Source: Niveispirillum irakense DSM 11586 (GTDB taxonomy: Bacteria; Pseudomonadota; Alphaproteobacteria; Azospirillales; Azospirillaceae). From it: a stretch of DNA of 64,000 nucleotides. Positions 20,579 through 30,381 of this stretch are shown here, in pieces. Within the stretch, counting starts at the first letter, position 1; every line of letters begins with the position of its first letter. The translations under genes and the position numbers were made by a program. The stretch covers positions 343,224 through 407,223 of the forward strand of contig NZ_AUCG01000021.1 of assembly GCF_000429645.1 (NCBI RefSeq). The letters run 5' to 3'. Below the pieces are notes generated by a model. The model made no database searches. It had not been told where the DNA came from and saw only the letters and a list, made by a program, of their open reading frames with translations.

Positions 20579-22969
20579 ATGCGCCTGCTGCTTCTGTTCG
20601 CCCTGCTCTGGCTGTTGCCCCTAACGTCGGCACAAGCCCAAAGCCTGGATCTGACCCACGCTACCCTGGTCACCGCCCCGGCCAGCGGGCCGGAAAAAGC
20701 GGCGGTCGCGCTGCTGGTGGAGGAGGTGGCCAAGCGCACAGGCATTGCCTGGAAACAGGGGGAACCGGGCGCCGGGCCGCTGGTGGTGGTGGGGCAGGGC
20801 GCGCAGATGGGCACCCTGCTGCCGGCGTCATTGCGTGATGACTGGACGGCCCCGGCGGCGTGGGGGCGGGAAGGGTATGCCGTGCGCACCTTCACCCACC
20901 AGGGCCGCCCGGTAATCGCCATCGCCGGGCATGATGCGCGCGGCGTGCTGTATGGTATCGGCCATCTGCTGCGCGCGCTGGCGATGGAGCCCGGTCGGGC
21001 AGTGCTGGCGGCGCCCTTGAATGTCACCGCCACGCCGGAAAAGACGGTGCGCAGCCATCAGATCGGCTATCGTTTCAAGAACAATACCTATGACGCCTGG
21101 ACTCTGGCGCAGTTTGAACAGGAAATCCGCGATCTGGCGGTGTTCGGCACCAATGCCATCCAGGTGATTGCGCCTGTTTCCGATGATGAGAAGGAAAGCC
21201 CGCTTTTCCCCGCCCCGGCGGATGAAACCATCATCGGCATTGCCGGCATCCTGGCGAAATATGGTCTGGATTTTGATCTCTATTACCCGGTCATCCGTGC
21301 TGATTATAGTGACCCGGCGCAGGTGGCGGCGGAACTGAAGGATTTTGAAGCGCTGATCCAGCGCTTTCCCGCCATCCAGCGTCTCTATGTCCCCGGCGGC
21401 GATCCCGGCCATACACCGCCGGACCTTCTTTTTCCCCTGCTGGAGAAGATGGCGGCGATCCTGCGCCAGTATCACTCAGAGGCTGAGTTTTGGGTTTCCA
21501 CCCAGGGCTTCGACCAAGCCGGTTATGAAGGTTTTTACCGCCAGTTGGACCGTAATCCCCCCTGGCTGACAGGCATTTTCATCGGCCCGCAATCGCGGGA
21601 CCCGATGGCGGAGCAGCGGGCGCGCATCCCCGCCCGCTACCCGATCCAGGCCTATCCCGATATCGGCCATACGCTGCACGCCCAGTTCCCGGTGGCGGAT
21701 TGGGACCCGGCTTTTGCGCTGTTGCAAGGGCGGGAGCCGATCAGCCCGCGCCCGGTGGATATGGGCGTGATCTATCGCCATTTTCAGCCGCTTTTCACCG
21801 GCTTTGTCACCTATTCCGAAGGGGTGACGGATGATGTGAACAAGATGCTGTGGTCGCAATGGGGCTGGTCGACGGCCACCGGTGCGGATTCCATCCTGCG
21901 CGACTATGCTCGCTACTTCCTCGGGCCCCGCATTGGTCAGGACCATATGGACCGTGCCGCCGCCCTGATCCTGGACCTGGAGCGCAACTGGCGGGGGCCG
22001 ATCCGGGACAATGCCGGCATCAATGCCACGCTTCAGGGCTTTCAGGCACTGGATAAGGGGGGGGCGCCCGGCAACTGGCGTTGGGAAAGCCTGCTCTATC
22101 GCGCGACATATGACGCCTATGCCCGTCGTCGCGCCGTGGCAGAGGCGGAACGGGAAGCGACTTCCCTGGATATCTTGAGAAAAGCCGCCACTATCGGCAC
22201 CCAGCCCGCGTTGAAGGCTGCGCGTGCCGCCCTGGCTGCACCGGATGATCGCGAAACCCTGGCCTTGCGGGATCGCTTGTTCGCCCTGGCGCAGCGCCTG
22301 TTCGATCATGTTGGCCTGCAACTCAGTGTTTCCCGTTTCGGCGCTTCGCATTGGGAGCGGGGGGCCAATCTGGATCGGGTGGATACATCCTTGAACAACC
22401 GGGTCTGGCTGGAACGGTGGTTTAATGCCATCGAAGCGAAACCGGATGAGCCGGCGCGGCGGACGATGCTGGATGAGATTTTACACTGGGAGCAGCCGGT
22501 TGCCGGCACGCGCTATGATGATTTGGGTGACCCCGCCCGATCACCGCATCTGGTTCGCGGCGTGGGAGCCGAGGGCGACCCGCAATTCTTCGCAACGGCG
22601 GTGCATTCCATTGCCGATGTGACGCCGGATAGTGGCTGGCGCCTGTCCTGGGTCACCTATGGGGAGACCCTGTATGACAGTCCGCTGACCCTGTCCTATC
22701 AGGATCTGGATCCGACCATCCCTTATCGTCTGCGCGTGACCTATGGCGGGGAGGATTATCATCTGCCGATCCGGCTGGTCGCGAATGGCGTAACCGAGAT
22801 CCACACTCCCCTGTCCCGCCCAGGCAATCCCTCCACGCTGGAATTCGACATTCCGGCTTCTGCCACGCGGGACGGCCGTCTGACCCTGCAATGGACCCGG
22901 CCCCCTGGCATGGGGGGCAGTGGCCGGGGTAAGCAGGTGGCGGAGGTCTGGCTGATCCCCCTTCGCTGA
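20579..22969 (+). CDS. Putative secreted TIM-barrel glycosidase with GH67N/GH20b-like N-terminal domain
   Basis: A 796-residue protein with signal MRLLLLFALLWLLPLTSAQA. Residues 25-150 look like the N-terminal alpha/beta domain shared by GH20, GH67 and GH84 enzymes (AAVALLVEEVAKRTGI, VRTFTHQGRPVIAIAGHDARGVLYGIGHLLRAL). A probable TIM barrel follows (160-480: AVFGTNAIQVI, VPGGDPGHTP, WVSTQGFD), then a helical part and a beta-rich C-terminus. I cannot assign a CAZy family or name catalytic residues. Its position after a terminator at the end of the N-glycan operon suggests a related substrate. The stop directly abuts the stop of the convergent sheath-fusion gene, with no terminator between them. 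Confidence 0.75.
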   Translation: MRLLLLFALLWLLPLTSAQAQSLDLTHATLVTAPASGPEKAAVALLVEEVAKRTGIAWKQGEPGAGPLVVVGQGAQMGTLLPASLRDDWTAPAAWGREGYAVRTFTHQGRPVIAIAGHDARGVLYGIGHLLRALAMEPGRAVLAAPLNVTATPEKTVRSHQIGYRFKNNTYDAWTLAQFEQEIRDLAVFGTNAIQVIAPVSDDEKESPLFPAPADETIIGIAGILAKYGLDFDLYYPVIRADYSDPAQVAAELKDFEALIQRFPAIQRLYVPGGDPGHTPPDLLFPLLEKMAAILRQYHSEAEFWVSTQGFDQAGYEGFYRQLDRNPPWLTGIFIGPQSRDPMAEQRARIPARYPIQAYPDIGHTLHAQFPVADWDPAFALLQGREPISPRPVDMGVIYRHFQPLFTGFVTYSEGVTDDVNKMLWSQWGWSTATGADSILRDYARYFLGPRIGQDHMDRAAALILDLERNWRGPIRDNAGINATLQGFQALDKGGAPGNWRWESLLYRATYDAYARRRAVAEAEREATSLDILRKAATIGTQPALKAARAALAAPDDRETLALRDRLFALAQRLFDHVGLQLSVSRFGASHWERGANLDRVDTSLNNRVWLERWFNAIEAKPDEPARRTMLDEILHWEQPVAGTRYDDLGDPARSPHLVRGVGAEGDPQFFATAVHSIADVTPDSGWRLSWVTYGETLYDSPLTLSYQDLDPTIPYRLRVTYGGEDYHLPIRLVANGVTEIHTPLSRPGNPSTLEFDIPASATRDGRLTLQWTRPPGMGGSGRGKQVAEVWLIPLR

Positions 22970-24670
22970 CTATAGCCGCAAACCCAGCCGGACCGGCGGG
23001 TCGTATGGGTTGAACTGGTAATGCAGGCCCAGTGTCACATGGGCCTGGAACCGGTCGGGGCCGGTATCACCGTCAGTGATCATCTCGATCCGGCCTGAAT
23101 GGAGCGGCCGTGCCGCCCGCATGTCGGGTGAGGCATTGTCTGGATGGGCGATATATTGTTGCAGCCAGCGGTTCAGTTCATTCTCCACCCGCTCGATTGT
23201 CCAGGACTTGCCAATTAATTCTCGCAGAATATGTTTGATCAGATGGCCGAACCGTCCGGCACACAGGATGTGCGGGACGGTAGAGGCACTGCCGGCCAGA
23301 CTGGGGGCGGACAGGAAGGCCAGATGCGGGTCCAGATGGCAATCCACCAGCACGGCAAGCCCCATTGCTGAAAGGGCTTGGGCCTGTTCTGGTGTCACCA
23401 CCAGTTCCAAAGGTGGACGCGGTGTGCCAAGCCCGCCTTCATGATGCAATGACACGGGTGGTGGCAGTCGCCCGCCGGGCCCCAGCCCGGTCATGGCGGC
23501 GCACCAGCCATAGCGGCGGAAAGCGGTGATGGCGCGTGCAGCCAGGGGGAAGGCCGCCGACATCCAAAGCCAATCTTCCAGTACGGCACAGGTTTCCGCG
23601 TAAAAGCAGGAGGCAGGCTCGGCACCAGGCAGGCCATAAGGCGCGCGTAAAACCACGCGCGGCAGGGCCAGGGCCAGATTTTGCGCGTGAGGTTGCATGC
23701 GGAGCCTGGCCCAGGCCTCAAAGTGCTCCCCCGTCGGGCTGGCGGGGAGACCGCCTTGATCACCGATCTCCGCAAAATTATCGCAGCCCAGCAGGGAGGG
23801 GGCGGCGGAAGCGGCGAAAAGGGTGAAAGTCTGGGATGCGACCCGCCCGATCTGGTCAAGCAGCAGCATATCCGCATCACCAGGGCCGAACGGGTGATCG
23901 CAGATCAGTAATCCATAGCTGTCGCCGCCGGACTGGCCCAACCCGGTCTCGTACAACGCTTTATAAAGATAGCTCTGGCGCAGGTGTCTTTCCCGCTCAT
24001 TGGCAGAGATGGCATCAGCATGCGTGGGCCCCTGATAGGGCCCGCAGAGATCGACCTGCAAATCATCCACATGGCAATCCATGCAATGGATGCGCACGCT
24101 GCCATCCCGCCCCGCAGCCTGGAGCAGATAGGCCAGACTGCGCCATGCCGCTTCCAGTTTCTGGAACGCGGGATGGTGCAGGATCGCTTCCAGCCAATAT
24201 CCCAACTCCTGATCCAGCCTGCCAATTTCAAAATCCATTTCTGTCGTGCTGGCGGTGAGCGCTGTTCCTTCACGCAAGTGACAAAGTGCGGCCCGCCTTT
24301 CTGCCAGTGGTCGCAGCGGCTCCACTGTTGCGGCGATGCGCTGGGGGTGGAAATCCGCCAGCCGTTCCGGCGCAAAGATCAGCGATTGCGCTTTTTCCAG
24401 ATGCGGGGGCTGGAGCGTCAGCGTCAGCCGGGGGGCAATATGCGCCATCCAGCCATCAAGGTCGCGATATGCCGCCAGATCGTCAAAGCACAGTTGCTGC
24501 GCACCGCCATCGGCCGGTCGGGCAGAGAAATTGGCAATCACCCCGATCACCAAGGGCATGTTGGCCCGTGTCGCCGGCAATTCCGGGACACCGTGGGTGG
24601 AAAGACGTACCCGGTCGCCGATAAAGGCTTCTCCCGGCAAGGTGGATTGGGTGAAGGGGTAAGCGGTCAT
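22970..24670 (-). CDS. Fused TssB-TssC (VipA-VipB) T6SS sheath-like protein
   Basis: A 566-residue protein in which both sheath subunits are joined. Residues 36-133 align with the TssB encoded at 25583 (NMPLVIGVIANFS against ELPLLLVPVGCFT; FHPQRIAATVEPLRPLAERRAAL against FTPDRLVAQLSPQIEPLRKLLEL). Residues 142-566 align with TssC (FQKLEAAWRSLAYLL against FQEIEAAWRGLRFLL; LNRWLQQYIAHPDN against LNEWLRQYIANMPN). The last 30 or so residues of TssB and the first 45 or so of TssC are missing, including the TssC N-terminal helix that ClpV grips in known systems. It is transcribed away from the T6SS plus operon from an AT-rich promoter region. It could be a non-recyclable sheath element, a nucleator or cap, or a relic. 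Homology is clear, role unknown. Confidence 0.85.
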   Translation of the reverse strand: MTAYPFTQSTLPGEAFIGDRVRLSTHGVPELPATRANMPLVIGVIANFSARPADGGAQQLCFDDLAAYRDLDGWMAHIAPRLTLTLQPPHLEKAQSLIFAPERLADFHPQRIAATVEPLRPLAERRAALCHLREGTALTASTTEMDFEIGRLDQELGYWLEAILHHPAFQKLEAAWRSLAYLLQAAGRDGSVRIHCMDCHVDDLQVDLCGPYQGPTHADAISANERERHLRQSYLYKALYETGLGQSGGDSYGLLICDHPFGPGDADMLLLDQIGRVASQTFTLFAASAAPSLLGCDNFAEIGDQGGLPASPTGEHFEAWARLRMQPHAQNLALALPRVVLRAPYGLPGAEPASCFYAETCAVLEDWLWMSAAFPLAARAITAFRRYGWCAAMTGLGPGGRLPPPVSLHHEGGLGTPRPPLELVVTPEQAQALSAMGLAVLVDCHLDPHLAFLSAPSLAGSASTVPHILCAGRFGHLIKHILRELIGKSWTIERVENELNRWLQQYIAHPDNASPDMRAARPLHSGRIEMITDGDTGPDRFQAHVTLGLHYQFNPYDPPVRLGLRL

Positions 24671-24857
24671 CTCGTCCCCATTTTTAGTGCCGCATTATTA
24701 TTGTTTATATGGATTTTTTAAATCAAAAAGATCGTTTAATAGAGTATTCGAAAATGAATACTAGTATAAATTTTATTAAAGTTGAATTAATACCCTTGTT
24801 CATGACCATTGGTTTGCTATGTTTTCGAGGTAAGTCGAATGGTTGTGGGAGAGTGGA
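24671..24857. promoter_or_regulatory. AT-rich divergent promoter region of the T6SS
   Basis: This short stretch is strikingly A+T rich against the GC-rich genes around it. It separates the fused sheath gene (minus) from the OmpA-like gene and the T6SS plus operon. It is a likely place for both promoters and for a xenogeneic silencer to bind. No ORF in it looks real. Confidence 0.6.
24796..24823 (+). promoter_or_regulatory. Candidate sigma70-type promoter for the T6SS plus operon
   Basis: TTGTTC (24796-24801) and TATGTT (24818-24823) are separated by 16 bases, and the -10 lies 34 bases before the ATG at 24858. Match is moderate and made by eye. Confidence 0.35.
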
Positions 24858-25523
24858 ATGTTTCCCATGCTTTGCAGGGCGTTGCCCCGCATGCTGCTGG
24901 GCGCCCCGATGGGGCTGCTGATGCTCTCGCTGCCGGTAATGGCTGGAGCCCAAACGCGGGCAGATGGCGAGGCCATTCCCATGCTGAATGGGACTGAAAG
25001 TGCGGAGGAAATCCTCCGTCTGGCCAGCAAGCCCAAGGCCCAACTCCCCCCGGGGCTGGCAGATGTGAATCTGGGGCAGGCCCATTCCATGGCGCCGGTC
25101 GGCAATGTCGGCAAGCCTCCTGTCCCGTCCGGTGTTACACCGGTTGTGGCGGAAAAAGCAGAATGCAGCGCTACCGCCTTTTCCACCATTCTTGTCTTCG
25201 CGACGAAGATCACGGCGTTGAATGACGATCAGCGGCGGTTCGCCCAGGATCTGGCGAAGGCGATGCAGTCGCCCGGATGGCGGAATTGCCGCTGGGTACT
25301 GGAAGGCCATGCGGATTCACGCGGGCCCGCCGAGGCCAACATGATCCTGTCGGAACGTCGCGCCGCTGGCGTTGTGGAGGTGCTGGCGGCTGCCGGCGTA
25401 CCCAAAGAGCATATGGTGGTGAAAGCCATGGGGGAAACCCGGCAGGCTTTCCCGGATGATCCGACGCGCGCGGAAAATCGCCGTGTCGTTTTCCGTCCGC
25501 AATCCCCGGACACGTCTTCCTGA
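24858..25523 (+). CDS. Secreted OmpA-family peptidoglycan-binding protein of the T6SS operon
   Basis: A 221-residue protein. ATG at 24858 is preferred because GGGAG lies 6 bases upstream; a TTG at 24843 would add five residues. A hydrophobic leader to about residue 32 (LLMLSLPVMAGAQ) looks like a signal peptide. After a proline-rich linker, residues 105-215 form an OmpA C-terminal domain with LEGHADSRGPAEANMILSERRAAGV and ENRRVVF, the motif that holds diaminopimelate in the cell wall. T6SS loci often encode OmpA-domain proteins (TagL, TagP, or fused to TssL) that anchor the membrane complex. This TssL lacks such a domain, so the protein may supply it in trans. That role is inferred. Confidence 0.85.
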   Translation: MFPMLCRALPRMLLGAPMGLLMLSLPVMAGAQTRADGEAIPMLNGTESAEEILRLASKPKAQLPPGLADVNLGQAHSMAPVGNVGKPPVPSGVTPVVAEKAECSATAFSTILVFATKITALNDDQRRFAQDLAKAMQSPGWRNCRWVLEGHADSRGPAEANMILSERRAAGVVEVLAAAGVPKEHMVVKAMGETRQAFPDDPTRAENRRVVFRPQSPDTSS

Positions 25524-25582
25524 CCGGCGGAAAAACATTTTCCCGATGCTGTCCCCTCCCTGGCTGACAGGAGCCTTGTGCC

Positions 25583-26068
25583 ATGTCCGATGTTTCCGTC
25601 GCACCGCGCGAGCGTATCAACATCAAATATACGACTGAAACCAACGGTCAGAAGGCGGAGCAGGAACTGCCGCTGCTGCTGGTGCCCGTGGGTTGCTTTA
25701 CCCCCCGTCAGGAAGGGGAAGTGCGGGATATCCCCGAGATGGTCGAGATCAACCCCGACACGTTCGACGCGGTGATGGAGAGCCAGAATATTGAGCTGTC
25801 CCTTTCCGTGCCCGACGCGCTGCGTGGGGACGGTAGCAACCACGATGTCACCCTCAATATCCAGAAGCTGGAAGATTTTACGCCCGACCGACTGGTCGCG
25901 CAGTTGAGCCCGCAGATCGAACCGCTGCGCAAACTGCTGGAATTGCGGGCGGCGCTGGGTGCTTTGCGCGGCCCGCTGGCGAACAAGGAGAGCTTCCGCA
26001 AGGTCATCCAGGGCATCGTGAATGATCCCGACCTGTGCGACCGCATCCTTTCTGAAATGGATATGTGA
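25583..26068 (+). CDS. tssB: T6SS contractile sheath small subunit TssB (VipA)
   Basis: A 161-residue cytoplasmic protein of normal family length. Diagnostic segments are RINIKYTTETNGQKAEQELPLL near the N-terminus and the conserved FTPDRLVAQLSPQIEPLRKLLELR, then a C-terminal helical tail ending ILSEMDM. It pairs with TssC to form the sheath whose contraction drives the Hcp tube. It lies 59 bases after the OmpA-like gene with no visible terminator, and 26 bases before tssC. Confidence 0.96.
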   Translation: MSDVSVAPRERINIKYTTETNGQKAEQELPLLLVPVGCFTPRQEGEVRDIPEMVEINPDTFDAVMESQNIELSLSVPDALRGDGSNHDVTLNIQKLEDFTPDRLVAQLSPQIEPLRKLLELRAALGALRGPLANKESFRKVIQGIVNDPDLCDRILSEMDM

Positions 26069-26094
26069 TCCGTCGATAGGCGAGAGGATTTTTC

Positions 26095-27561
26095 ATGTAC
26101 ACAATCGATCAGGTTCTGAAGAATTCCAACCAGTCGACCGATGATCTCCAGGATCGCGACCGGAAGAACATCACCCTTCTGATCAAAACAGTCCTGGAGG
26201 ACAAGGAAGCAAAGAAGCTGGCGGATGCGCGGGTTGACGTGAATGTCGTCGACCGCCTGATCGGGGAGATCGACAACCTGATCGGGGCGCAGATCGACGC
26301 GGTGCTGCACCAACCGCAGTTCCAGGAGATTGAGGCGGCCTGGCGTGGCCTCCGCTTCCTGCTGGATCGCACGGATTTCCGCGCTGCTGGGCGGGTTTTC
26401 ATCCGGTTCCTGGATGTATCCAAGGATGATCTGATTGCCGATTTTGAGCGTGGCGGCGTTGGTGCGGATGCCGATGTCACTAAATCGGATTTCTACTATC
26501 GGATTTATCGCCAGGGCATTGGTCAGCGCGGTGCCGATCCTGTGGCGGCGATCCTGGGCAATTTCACGTTTGGCAGTGGTGCGCGTGATTTGAACCTTCT
26601 GCGCAACATCGCCAAAGTATCGGCCATGGCGCATGCCCCGTTCATCGCCGCCCCCAGCCCCGATTTGTTGAGCGTCAAGAGCTTCGACGAATTGCCGGCC
26701 CAACGCGATATCCGCGCCATTTTTGATGATGATGTGAAATATGCGGAATGGAACAGTTTCCGCGATAGCGAAGATGCGCGTTATGTCGGCCTGGCGTTGC
26801 CGCGCTTCCTGTTGCGCCGCCCCTATTCCCCGGACCAAATCCCTACCAAATCCTTCCGCTATCGGGAAAATGCCGGACCCGACAAAACCCCCTATCTCTG
26901 GGGCAATGCTTCTTTCGCGTTTGGTACCCGCCTGACAGACAGTTTCACCCGCTGGGGCTGGTGCCCCAATATCATTGGCCCCAATAGCGGCGGTGAAGTG
27001 GATAAGCTGATCCTGCATCGGTACGAGAAAGGTGGTCGGAAAGAGGTGATGGTCCCGACCGAAATCCTGATCCCCGACCGGTTGGACCTGGAATTGTCGG
27101 AGGCGGGTTTCATTTCGCTTGTCATGCGCAAAGGGTCGGACAATGCCGCCTTTGTGGCCGCCAATTCCCCGCAGCGGAACAAGGTTTTCGGCGACACATC
27201 CGAAGGGCGGCAGGCGACATTGAACCATAAGCTGGGCGCCCAGCTTCCCTATATGTTCATCGTCAACCGCATTGCCCATTACATCAAGGTTCTGCAGCGG
27301 GAAAAGCTGGGCGGCTGGGCGGACCGGGTGTCGCTGGAGAAGGAGCTTAACGAGTGGCTCCGCCAGTACATTGCCAACATGCCCAACCCGTCGCCTGAAA
27401 TCCGCAGCCGGAAACCGCTGCGGGATGCGAAGATCACCGTGTCCGAGGTGGAGGATGAACCCGGCTGGTACACGGTTGGTATGTGGATTACCCCCCATTT
27501 CAAATATATGGGGGCGGATTTCACCATTTCCCTGACCGGACGCTTGGAAAAGACCAAATAG
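26095..27561 (+). CDS. tssC: T6SS contractile sheath large subunit TssC (VipB)
   Basis: A 488-residue protein, normal length. It has the N-terminal helical stretch (1-45) that includes the region where ClpV docks in other systems, then VDRLIGEIDNLIGAQIDAVLHQPQFQEIEAAWRGL, LPRFLLRRPYS, WCPNIIGPNSGGEV and the C-terminal PHFKYMGADFTISLTGRL. It is the partner of TssB. A hairpin with a delayed T-run follows the stop and may reduce read-through into clpV. Confidence 0.97.
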   Translation: MYTIDQVLKNSNQSTDDLQDRDRKNITLLIKTVLEDKEAKKLADARVDVNVVDRLIGEIDNLIGAQIDAVLHQPQFQEIEAAWRGLRFLLDRTDFRAAGRVFIRFLDVSKDDLIADFERGGVGADADVTKSDFYYRIYRQGIGQRGADPVAAILGNFTFGSGARDLNLLRNIAKVSAMAHAPFIAAPSPDLLSVKSFDELPAQRDIRAIFDDDVKYAEWNSFRDSEDARYVGLALPRFLLRRPYSPDQIPTKSFRYRENAGPDKTPYLWGNASFAFGTRLTDSFTRWGWCPNIIGPNSGGEVDKLILHRYEKGGRKEVMVPTEILIPDRLDLELSEAGFISLVMRKGSDNAAFVAANSPQRNKVFGDTSEGRQATLNHKLGAQLPYMFIVNRIAHYIKVLQREKLGGWADRVSLEKELNEWLRQYIANMPNPSPEIRSRKPLRDAKITVSEVEDEPGWYTVGMWITPHFKYMGADFTISLTGRLEKTK

Positions 27562-27596
27562 GCGCGTCCCTCACGCGCCTTCACCCCTTATTTTTT
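27560..27596 (+). terminator. Possible attenuator between tssC and tssH
   Basis: AGGCGCGT / ACGCGCCT form a perfect 8-bp stem with a five-base loop. The T-rich stretch starts 7 bases after the stem rather than at once, so termination is probably partial. Such a site would keep the sheath subunits in excess over ClpV. Confidence 0.4.
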
Positions 27597-27619
27597 ACCC
27601 TCTTCCCAGGCGGGGCATC

Positions 27620-30298
27620 ATGCCAACCCAACCGGAGGAGCAGAACGGCGATGCGCTCATCCGTCGATTGAGCCCGCATGTCCGCTCCGCTTTGGAAACA
27701 GCGATAAGCCTCTGTGTCTCCCGCACCCATTACCGGGTGGAGCCGGAGCATATATTGCTGGCCCTGCTGGAAACGACGCAGGGCGATTTCCATACCCTGA
27801 TCGACCATCTGGGGCTGGACAGGGCGGAAATGCGGCTGGCCTTGCGCCAGGCGGTGGAGGGGCTGCCGACCGGCAACCATGGTCGCCCGCCCGTCTTTCC
27901 CGGTCGCCTTTATGATTGGCTGCGCCGGGCCGCCCGCGTGTCGGAGATGGTGCTGGGCACGGATATGATCCGGTCCGGCGCGCTGGTGGCGGGAAGCCTG
28001 CTGGACCCGGACCTGATCGGCCCCGGCCCGCACCGCGCCCTGTTCACCCGTTGTGAAGCCGGTGACCTGCTGGTGGAATTGCGGGCGGTGCTGGCCACAT
28101 CGCCGGAACCACCGGCCTTGCCGGCGCAGGAAGAGGGGGCGAGCACGCAGACGCCGCCGTCCGTCGCAGCCGGAGAGGCACCGGGGCAAGGCGAGGCGGC
28201 CCTGGGCCCGTTGCTGGCGAAATACTGCACTGACCTGACAGCCAGGGCGCGGGCTGGCGCTATTGACCCGGTTTTTGGCCGTGACGCGGAAATCGGCCAG
28301 ATGATCAATATCCTGGCCCGGCGGCGGCAGAACAACCCGTTATGTGTGGGTGAGCCGGGCGTGGGTAAAACCGCGCTGGCGGAAGGGCTGGCCCTGCGCA
28401 TGGCGCGCGGCGATGTGCCCGACTTTCTGAAAGGTCAGGCTTTGTTGAGCCTGGACCTGGGCCAGTTGCAGGCTGGAGCTGGCATGCGGGGAGAGTTTGA
28501 GCGCCGGCTTTACGGTTTGCTGGCGGAGGTCAAGCAATCCCCTGTTCCGATCATCCTGTTCATTGACGAAGCCCATATGCTGATCGGGGCCGGCAATGTG
28601 CCGGGCGGCGGCGATGCGGCCAATCTGATCAAGCCCGCCCTGGCGCGGGGGGAATTGCGCACCATCGCTGCCACCACCTGGGGCGAATATAAGAAATATT
28701 TCGAGAAGGATGCCGCCCTGGCCCGGCGGTTTGAACTGGTGCGCCTGGAAGAGCCGTCGCCAGAACAGGCCATCCAGATTCTGCGCGGCTTGAAGCCGGT
28801 TTTTGAGGCGGCGCACCATGTCCATATCCGCCAGGATGCGCTGGAGGCGGCAGCCCACCTTTCCGCGCGCTACATTGCCGGTCGCCAGTTGCCCGACAAG
28901 GCCATTGGCGTGCTGGATACGGCATGTGCCCGCGTGAAACAGGGGTTGAGTGGTCGCCCGGCGCTGCTGGTGGCCGCCGAACAGAGGCTGGCCCTGCTGG
29001 ACCGCACCAGGGCCGATGCGGAGGGCGATCTGCGCCTGGGCATGGCCGATGCGCCGGCGCGGCTGGCCGCCCTTGATGGGGAACGGGCGCAGCAGGCCGA
29101 CCAATGCAAACGGCTGGAAACGCAATGGCAGGCGGAACGGGAGGTGGTGGATGCCATCATCCAGTTGCGTCGCGACATGCTGGCCGGCGAAGGGCCGGTC
29201 GCGGCTGAGAGTGCGGCGCGGATGGCGGACCTGCTGCGGTCCCTGGCCGAGTTGCAGGGTGACGCCCCCCTGCTGGACCATGAAGTGTCGGCCCATTCCA
29301 TCGGGCAGGTGATTGCCGACTGGACCGGTATCCCCATGGGCCGGCTGTTGCGGGACGATCTGCGCAAGCTTTTGACCCTGTCAACCGATCTGGGCCGCCG
29401 GATCGTCGGTCAGGACCATGCGCTTCAGGTGATCGAGGAAGGGTTGCGCACGGCCAAGGCCGGACTGGCCGACCCGACCATGCCGCTGGGCGTCTTCCTG
29501 CTGGTGGGACCGAGCGGGGTGGGCAAGACGGAAACCGCGATTGCCATTGCCGATCACCTGTTTGGCGGTGAGCGTTTCATGGTCACCATCAACATGTCGG
29601 AATTCCAGGAACGGCACACGATCTCCCGCCTGATCGGTCCCCCGCCCGGCTATGTCGGCTATGGCGAAGGCGGCGTGCTGACGGAGGCGGTGCGCCAGCG
29701 CCCCTATTCCGTCGTGCTGCTGGACGAGGTGGAGAAGGCGGACCTGAATGTCCTGAACCTGTTCTATCAGGTGTTCGACAAGGGGCGGCTGAATGATGGG
29801 GAAGGTCGCAGCATCGACTTCCGCAACACGATCCTGTTCCTCACCTCCAACCTCGCCACCGACCTGATCCAGCAGGTGGCGGATGAGGGCACGCGCCCCA
29901 GCCCGGAGGAGCTCACCGAGCTGATCCGCCCTGCGCTCCGCGCCCATTTCAAGCCCGCCCTGCTGGGGCGCATGCGGGTGGTGCCCTTCTATCCGCTGCG
30001 CCCGCAGGACATGGCCCGCATCGTCCGGCTGAAACTGGACAAGGTGGCGGCCCGGCTGGCGGCACGGCATGGCTTGTCCATGACGGTCAGCGATCGTGCT
30101 GTCGATGCCGTTGTGGCGCGCTGTCTGGATGGCCAGTCCGGTGCCCGTAATGCCGACTCCATTCTACAATCCACAATCATCTCCCCCCTGTCCCGCCGCT
30201 TGCTGGAAATGATGGGGCGGGGGGAGGAACCCGGTCCTCTGCTGATCGACCATGATCGGGAGGATGGCTTTTGCTTCACCTTCTCCGCCGCGTCCTGA
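27620..30298 (+). CDS. tssH: T6SS AAA+ ATPase ClpV (TssH)
   Basis: An 892-residue Hsp100 protein that disassembles contracted sheath. A Clp N-domain (about 10-160) carries the ClpV-type start [20 protein letters not shown]. The first AAA module has Walker A GEPGVGKT (Lys250) and Walker [11 protein letters not shown] middle coiled-coil region (about 420-520) follows. The second AAA module has [11 protein letters not shown] (Lys636) and [11 protein letters not shown], and a C-terminal small domain closes the protein. The stop is 83 bases upstream of the hcp start. No defects seen. Confidence 0.96.
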   Translation: MPTQPEEQNGDALIRRLSPHVRSALETAISLCVSRTHYRVEPEHILLALLETTQGDFHTLIDHLGLDRAEMRLALRQAVEGLPTGNHGRPPVFPGRLYDWLRRAARVSEMVLGTDMIRSGALVAGSLLDPDLIGPGPHRALFTRCEAGDLLVELRAVLATSPEPPALPAQEEGASTQTPPSVAAGEAPGQGEAALGPLLAKYCTDLTARARAGAIDPVFGRDAEIGQMINILARRRQNNPLCVGEPGVGKTALAEGLALRMARGDVPDFLKGQALLSLDLGQLQAGAGMRGEFERRLYGLLAEVKQSPVPIILFIDEAHMLIGAGNVPGGGDAANLIKPALARGELRTIAATTWGEYKKYFEKDAALARRFELVRLEEPSPEQAIQILRGLKPVFEAAHHVHIRQDALEAAAHLSARYIAGRQLPDKAIGVLDTACARVKQGLSGRPALLVAAEQRLALLDRTRADAEGDLRLGMADAPARLAALDGERAQQADQCKRLETQWQAEREVVDAIIQLRRDMLAGEGPVAAESAARMADLLRSLAELQGDAPLLDHEVSAHSIGQVIADWTGIPMGRLLRDDLRKLLTLSTDLGRRIVGQDHALQVIEEGLRTAKAGLADPTMPLGVFLLVGPSGVGKTETAIAIADHLFGGERFMVTINMSEFQERHTISRLIGPPPGYVGYGEGGVLTEAVRQRPYSVVLLDEVEKADLNVLNLFYQVFDKGRLNDGEGRSIDFRNTILFLTSNLATDLIQQVADEGTRPSPEELTELIRPALRAHFKPALLGRMRVVPFYPLRPQDMARIVRLKLDKVAARLAARHGLSMTVSDRAVDAVVARCLDGQSGARNADSILQSTIISPLSRRLLEMMGRGEEPGPLLIDHDREDGFCFTFSAAS

Positions 30299-30381
30299 CC
30301 TGGCTGCGCCAGGCTTTCACAGGCCGCCGGGCGGAGCCACCCCTCATCCATCCACCATTTGAATTGACTGGAGAAACAGAC

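Noticed and set aside
7295..22969. Chitin utilisation cluster
   Set aside because: GH20 and a GntR regulator would fit, but there is no GH18/GH19 chitinase, and the two alpha-mannosidase families, the beta-mannosidase and the fucosidase point to N-glycans.
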